In this document: piece after piece, positions 60,286 through 64,000 of the stretch | Position numbering within the stretch: position 1 is the stretch's first letter | Layout: every line of letters starts with the position of its first letter | Origin: Flavobacterium sp. 20NA77.7 | Lineage (GTDB): Bacteria; Bacteroidota; Bacteroidia; Flavobacteriales; Flavobacteriaceae | Assembly: GCF_031326205.1 (NCBI RefSeq) | Contig: NZ_CP133721.1 | Location: 1,798,001 to 1,862,000 of the forward strand | Length of the DNA stretch: 64,000 nt | Direction of reading: 5' to 3' | The notes under the pieces: model-generated | Databases searched by the model: none | What the model was told of the DNA's origin: nothing | What the model saw: only the letters and a program-made list of their open reading frames with translations | Translations under genes and position numbers: made by a program

Positions 60286-61344
60286 ATGAACATAAAAATA
60301 ACTGGTTCGGGTTCTTATATTCCAACAAAAGTTGTAACTAATCTAGACTTTGCTAAGCATCATTTTTTAAATGAAGATGGCTCAGATTTTCCTTATCCAA
60401 ATGATGTAGTAGCGGAAAAATTCTTAGAAATTACAGGCATTCAGGAAAGACGATATGTAACAGAAGACTTAACGACCTCTGACATTGCTACTTTTGCAGC
60501 AGAAAAAGCCATACAAGATGCTCAAATCGACCCCGAAACATTAGATTATATTATATTGGCACATAATTTTGGAAACGTAAAGCAGGGTGCTATTCAATCT
60601 GACATATTACCTAGCTTGGCATCACGCGTAAAACAAAATTTGAAAATAAAAAACCCAAGTTGCGTTGCTTATGATGTCCTTTTTGGTTGTCCTGGCTGGG
60701 TTGAAGGCGTTATTCAAGCGCAAGCATTTATTAAAGCCGGAATGGCTAAAAAATGTTTGGTCATTGGCGCCGAAACCTTATCTAGAGTCGTAGACATACA
60801 CGATAGAGATTCTATGATTTATTCTGATGGTGCAGGTGCAACGATTATAGAAGCTACTGAAGAAACTGGGGGAATTTTATCACATGAAAGTGCTACCTAT
60901 GCATATGACGAAGCGGATTACTTATTTTTTGGAAATTCTTACAACACAAGCCATGACCCAGATGTACGTTATATCAAAATGTTTGGAAGAAAAATTTATG
61001 AATTTGCATTAAGTAATGTTCCAAAAGCGATGGCATCATGTTTAGAAAAAAGTGGTATTTCAATTCATGATGTGAAAAAAGTTTTAATACATCAAGCGAA
61101 TGAAAAAATGGATGAAGCTATTATTCAACGCTTTTTCAGACTTTACAAACAAACCCCTCCTGAAGGCGTAATGCCTATGAGTATTCATAAATTAGGTAAT
61201 TCAAGTGTTGCCACTGTACCAACACTTTATGATTTATTGATAAAAGGTAAAATTGAAAATCAAGAACTTCAAAAAGGCGATGTGATTTTATTTGCTTCTG
61301 TGGGAGCTGGTATGAACATTAATGCTTTTGTATATCAAATGTAA
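60286..61344 (+). CDS. 3-oxoacyl-ACP synthase III family protein (FabH-like)
   Basis: 352-residue thiolase-fold condensing enzyme. The catalytic triad is Cys135 in VLFGCPGWVEG, His269 in VLIHQANEK and Asn305 in HKLGNSSVA. KITGSGSYIPTKVVTNLDF is the family start. Canonical FabH is about 330 residues; this longer form with an AYDEADYLF insertion may act in a specialised acyl or pigment pathway. A methyltransferase-like gene and a GT2 gene follow on the same strand. Confidence 0.85.
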   Translation: MNIKITGSGSYIPTKVVTNLDFAKHHFLNEDGSDFPYPNDVVAEKFLEITGIQERRYVTEDLTTSDIATFAAEKAIQDAQIDPETLDYIILAHNFGNVKQGAIQSDILPSLASRVKQNLKIKNPSCVAYDVLFGCPGWVEGVIQAQAFIKAGMAKKCLVIGAETLSRVVDIHDRDSMIYSDGAGATIIEATEETGGILSHESATYAYDEADYLFFGNSYNTSHDPDVRYIKMFGRKIYEFALSNVPKAMASCLEKSGISIHDVKKVLIHQANEKMDEAIIQRFFRLYKQTPPEGVMPMSIHKLGNSSVATVPTLYDLLIKGKIENQELQKGDVILFASVGAGMNINAFVYQM

Positions 61345-61347
61345 TTC

Positions 61348-61416
61348 TTTTGTTTCAGGTTTCAGGTTAAATTACTAATTTTACAAACTATTTTCAACTT
61401 GAAACCTGAAACAAAA
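61348..61416. repeat. 17-bp perfect inverted repeat touching the next start codon
   Basis: Arms TTTTGTTTCAGGTTTCA (61348-61364) and TGAAACCTGAAACAAAA (61400-61416) with a 35-base loop. The right arm ends 3 bases before the ATG of the methyltransferase-like gene at 61420. No T run follows, so it is not a simple terminator; it may sequester the initiation region or be a dispersed palindrome. Confidence 0.75.
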
Positions 61417-61419
61417 TTT

Positions 61420-61941
61420 ATGTACGAAAAAACATATCCGAGTAAGCGCTTCAACATTACGTTAGATTTTCTTAAAAAACATATTTCTACTAATGAAACC
61501 ATTTTTGATTTAGGTGTACCAAATCCTTTCTCTAAAATTATGGAAGCAAATGGCTATAAAGTAATTAATACCCAAGGAGAAGATTTAGATACAAATCACA
61601 GTGCCTTAGATCAAGAAGAATATTCGGTTTTTACAGCTTTTGAAATTTTTGAACATTTACTCAATCCTTTAACTGTATTACAACATGTTAAAGCAGATAA
61701 AATTCTAATTTCAATTCCCTTACGCTTATGGTTTTCTCCTGCATACCGAAGTAAAACAGATATGTGGGACAGACATTATCATGAATTTGAAGATTGGCAA
61801 TTAGACTGGTTATTAGAAAAAGCGGGGTATACAATTGTAGATAAAGTAAAATTTACACATCCTGTAAAAAAAATAGGATTTAGGCCTTTTTTAAGATGGT
61901 TTACACCGAGATATTATTTGGTTTATGCTGAAAGAAAGTGA
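61420..61941 (+). CDS. Methyltransferase-like protein (class I SAM fold, weak)
   Basis: 173 residues. ETIFDLGVPNPFSKIMEANGY occupies the place of SAM motif I (described, not quoted in full elsewhere), but lacks the usual GxGxG. FEIFEHLLNPLTVLQHV and DRHYHEFEDWQLDWLLEKAG fit methyltransferase-11-like folds. The start at 61420 (MYEKTYPSKRF) is chosen because the in-frame TTG at 61399 and the intervening codons belong to the inverted repeat. Lies between the KAS III and GT2 genes. Activity uncertain. Confidence 0.65.
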   Translation: MYEKTYPSKRFNITLDFLKKHISTNETIFDLGVPNPFSKIMEANGYKVINTQGEDLDTNHSALDQEEYSVFTAFEIFEHLLNPLTVLQHVKADKILISIPLRLWFSPAYRSKTDMWDRHYHEFEDWQLDWLLEKAGYTIVDKVKFTHPVKKIGFRPFLRWFTPRYYLVYAERK

Positions 61942-61970
61942 ATAATAATTAGTGAATAGTAATTAGTCAA

Positions 61971-62819
61971 ATGCGATACTACATAATCATACCAACTTAC
62001 AACGAGGAAAAATTCATTTCATTAACACTTCAATCATTAGTTGAGCAAACTGTATTACCTTCAAAACTAATTGTAGTAAATGACAACTCTACAGATAAAA
62101 CGGCTGAAATTGTTTCAGAATTTGCGTGTAACTATCCTTTTATCTCTTTAGTCAATAAAAAATCAGATGCTATCCATATGCCTGGGAGCAAAGTAATTCA
62201 AGCGTTTCAAGAAGGGGAAAAACACATTGATGAGGCTTACGATATTATCGTTAAAATTGATGCCGATCTAATTTTTTCTGCAAATTATTTTGAAACCATC
62301 ATCAATCATTTCCAATCCGATGAGAAAATTGGAATGGTAGGTGGATTTTGTTATATTGAAAAAAATGGAGAATGGATACTAGAAAATCTTACTGACAAAG
62401 ACCATATTAGAGGTGCTTTAAAAGCCTATCGAAAGGAAACATTCAAACAAATTGGCGGTCTCAAAGTACAAATGGGATGGGACACTGTTGACGAATTGTT
62501 ATGTAAATTTTATAATTGGAAAGTAATTACAGATGAAAGTTTACATGTAAAACATCTTAAGCCTACTGGTGCAAGTTACACCAAAGCAGCTAGATACAAA
62601 CAAGGAGAAGCTTTTTATACTTTGGGTTATGGTTTATTCATCACGGCTATAGCTTCTTTAAAATTAGCCATGAGAAAAGGAAAACCTCTATTATTTTTGG
62701 ACTATCTCAAAGGCTTTTGGAAAGCTAAACGTGAAAATAAAAACATGTTGGTTACTACAGCGCAAGCAAAATTTGTTAGAAAATACCGTTGGAAAAAAAT
62801 GAAAGAAAAACTGTTTTAA
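61971..62819 (+). CDS. Family 2 glycosyltransferase
   Basis: 282 residues. The GT-A start YIIIPTYNEEKFISLTLQSL and VVNDNSTDKTAEIV (about 3-52), followed by a DAD motif in VKIDADLIF (about 98) as the nucleotide/metal site, place it in GT2. No clear membrane helix is visible, so it probably acts at the cytoplasmic face of the membrane. With the FabH-like and methyltransferase-like genes it may serve a lipid or polysaccharide product; the product is unknown. Confidence 0.88.
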   Translation: MRYYIIIPTYNEEKFISLTLQSLVEQTVLPSKLIVVNDNSTDKTAEIVSEFACNYPFISLVNKKSDAIHMPGSKVIQAFQEGEKHIDEAYDIIVKIDADLIFSANYFETIINHFQSDEKIGMVGGFCYIEKNGEWILENLTDKDHIRGALKAYRKETFKQIGGLKVQMGWDTVDELLCKFYNWKVITDESLHVKHLKPTGASYTKAARYKQGEAFYTLGYGLFITAIASLKLAMRKGKPLLFLDYLKGFWKAKRENKNMLVTTAQAKFVRKYRWKKMKEKLF

Positions 62820-62895
62820 TACAAATTTCATTACTATCTCTTCAAATCAACTAAATTTTCAATTTTCCAACTAATCAATTGCCATAATTATTTAC

Positions 62896-62903
62896 TATTT
62901 TTG
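62896..62903 (+). promoter_or_regulatory. Possible -7 box for the mlaE-like gene
   Basis: TATTTTTG matches TANNTTTG, 17 bases before the start codon. A TTG lies only 14 bases upstream (62879-62881), shorter than usual. Confidence 0.33.
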
Positions 62904-62919
62904 AACTTATTTTATACGT

Positions 62920-63666
62920 ATGATGCTGATTAGATATTTATCGCAAATTGGACGTTATTTCATTATGCTAAAAGACCTGTTAAACAGACCTGTTAAATGG
63001 AGCGTGATGAAACAACTTATCTTAAAAGAAATTGACGACTTAATTATTGATTCTTTAGGTATTGTTTGCTTTATTTCATTCTTTGTAGGTGGCGTTGTAG
63101 CTATACAAACAGCCTTAAACTTAACTAATCCACTTATACCCAGATATTTGATTGGATTTGCTACCCGACAATCTGTAATTTTAGAATTTGCACCCACTTT
63201 TATTTCAATAATTATGGCGGGAAAAATGGGATCTTTTATCACGTCAAGTATCGGAACGATGCGAGTTACCGAGCAAATTGACGCATTAGAAGTAATGGGA
63301 GTGAATTCATTAAATTATTTAGTTTTTCCTAAAATGATTGCTTTATTATTGTATCCTTTTATAATTGGTATTGCCATGTTTTTAGGGGTTTATGGAGGAT
63401 ATTTAGCGGGAGTATATGGAGGGTTTTCGTCTTCCAGCGAATTTATCAATGGGCTTCAAGTCGAATTTATACCTTTTCACATTACTTATGCATTTATCAA
63501 AACCTTAGTTTTTGCCTTTATTTTAGCCACAATTCCTTCGTTTCATGGCTATTACATGAAAGGTGGCGCATTAGAAGTAGGTAAGGCAAGTACTGTTTCT
63601 TTTGTTTGGACTTCGGTTGTAATTATTTTAATGAATTATATTTTGACACAAATACTATTAAGCTAA
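62920..63666 (+). CDS. mlaE: MlaE-family ABC permease
   Basis: 248-residue permease of the Mla/MCE lipid-transport type. Five membrane helices around 46-70, 85-105, 140-165, 195-215 and 220-245 follow an N-terminal amphipathic stretch. GKMGSFITSSIGTMRVTEQIDALEVMGVN (about 107-135) holds the conserved MlaE loop with the EQIDAL motif that contacts the ATPase. It overlaps the ATPase gene by one base (TAATG). It likely maintains outer-membrane lipid asymmetry; the periplasmic MlaD partner would lie beyond the window. Confidence 0.93.
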   Translation: MMLIRYLSQIGRYFIMLKDLLNRPVKWSVMKQLILKEIDDLIIDSLGIVCFISFFVGGVVAIQTALNLTNPLIPRYLIGFATRQSVILEFAPTFISIIMAGKMGSFITSSIGTMRVTEQIDALEVMGVNSLNYLVFPKMIALLLYPFIIGIAMFLGVYGGYLAGVYGGFSSSSEFINGLQVEFIPFHITYAFIKTLVFAFILATIPSFHGYYMKGGALEVGKASTVSFVWTSVVIILMNYILTQILLS

Positions 63667-64000
63667 TGATTGAAGTAACTAACATAGAAAAAAGTTTTGG
63701 TGACCAAAAAGTATTAAAAGGCATTAGTACTAAATTTGAAGCGGGTAAAACTAGTTTAGTTATTGGTCAAAGTGGCTCGGGAAAAACCGTATTCATTAAA
63801 TCCTTATTAGGCATTCATACAATAGACAATGGTTCTATTTCTTTTGATGGCAGAGTATATGGCAAAATGAATAAAGACGAAAAAAGAGATTTAAGAACAG
63901 AAATCGGGATGGTATTCCAAGGCAGTGCTCTTTTTGATAGTATGACTGTTGAAGAAAACATAGGATTTCCTTTGAAAATGTTTACAAACAATACTGCAAA
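63666..64000 (+). CDS. mlaF: MlaF-like ABC ATP-binding protein (truncated by window edge)
   Basis: First ~111 residues only. The P-loop IGQSGSGKTVFIKSLLG (about 37-53) and the Q-loop IGMVFQGSALFDSMTVEENI are intact; the signature and Walker B lie beyond base 64000. It starts one base into the mlaE stop codon, so translation is probably coupled. The N-terminus MIEVTNIEKSFGDQKVLKGI is typical of the Mla ATPase. Confidence 0.9.
   Translation, partial: MIEVTNIEKSFGDQKVLKGISTKFEAGKTSLVIGQSGSGKTVFIKSLLGIHTIDNGSISFDGRVYGKMNKDEKRDLRTEIGMVFQGSALFDSMTVEENIGFPLKMFTNNTA

Noticed and set aside
61399..61419. TTG start for the methyltransferase-like gene
   Set aside because: Those codons form the right arm of a perfect inverted repeat; the ATG at 61420 is the better start.

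Overview
The window is a 64 kb piece of an AT-rich chromosome from a member of Bacteroidota, most probably Flavobacteriaceae (Flavobacterium or a close relative). The evidence is seen in the sequence: TANNTTTG/TTG-type promoters in place of Shine-Dalgarno-rich leaders, a TonB-ExbB-ExbD-ExbD set with the N-terminal NKSYGAYELR box, rpsJ placed after fusA and cut off from rplC by a terminator, an S46 dipeptidyl-peptidase, a kynureninase/kynurenine monooxygenase operon, a GH109-type oxidoreductase-fold glycosidase and a group III truncated globin. No rRNA, tRNA, CRISPR array, prophage or insertion sequence was recognised. The window looks like ordinary core chromosome.

Layout. 1-2.5 kb: the TonB energy-transduction operon (minus strand; tonB cut by the left edge). 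2.5-3.6 kb: a small DMT-like membrane protein and a cupin (plus). 3.6-7.4 kb: kmo, a ureohydrolase-fold enzyme and kynU (minus), a tryptophan/kynurenine catabolic operon. 7.5-12.8 kb: queA, gltA, eno and carA (minus), most followed by their own hairpin terminators. 12.9-30.1 kb: the ribosomal superoperon (minus) in two transcription units. The first is rpsL-rpsG-fusA-rpsJ. The second runs from rplC to rplQ and includes secY, infA and rpoA. Each starts at a near-ideal TTG-N19-TANNTTTG promoter and ends in a hairpin.

30.3-35.5 kb: an Omp85-like outer-membrane protein, rlmB, a small membrane protein, a rhomboid protease and rarA. 35.6-39.3 kb: an overlapping minus-strand operon. It holds an ABC ATPase, an FtsX-type permease with a histidine-rich periplasmic insert, a DUF3299-like protein, a YjjG-type nucleotidase and an unknown secreted protein. 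It resembles the zinc-linked Zrg systems. 39.3-47.8 kb: radC, an Mpl-like Mur ligase, a TPR protein, an S46 peptidase, obg, a CNNM/CorC-type protein and adk. 47.8-52.3 kb (plus): a helical-repeat protein, purK, purE and an M3 peptidase. 52.4-55.8 kb (minus): a GH109-type glycosidase, a sugar-1-phosphate nucleotidyltransferase and a NahK-like kinase, which together read as an amino-sugar (GalNAc) salvage module. 55.8-64 kb: a UbiA-like membrane protein (minus), then gcvP, a truncated globin, a KAS III enzyme, a methyltransferase-like protein, a GT2 glycosyltransferase and an MlaE/MlaF ABC pair cut by the right edge (plus).

Points most worth following up are the ureohydrolase inside the kynurenine operon (candidate for the missing formamidase step), the Zrg-like ABC operon, the GH109-nucleotidyltransferase-kinase module, and several structured intergenic elements. 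These include a ~100-nt folded element after the M3 peptidase gene, a probable relative before queA, and hairpins abutting the purE, rpsD, rplC and methyltransferase start codons.
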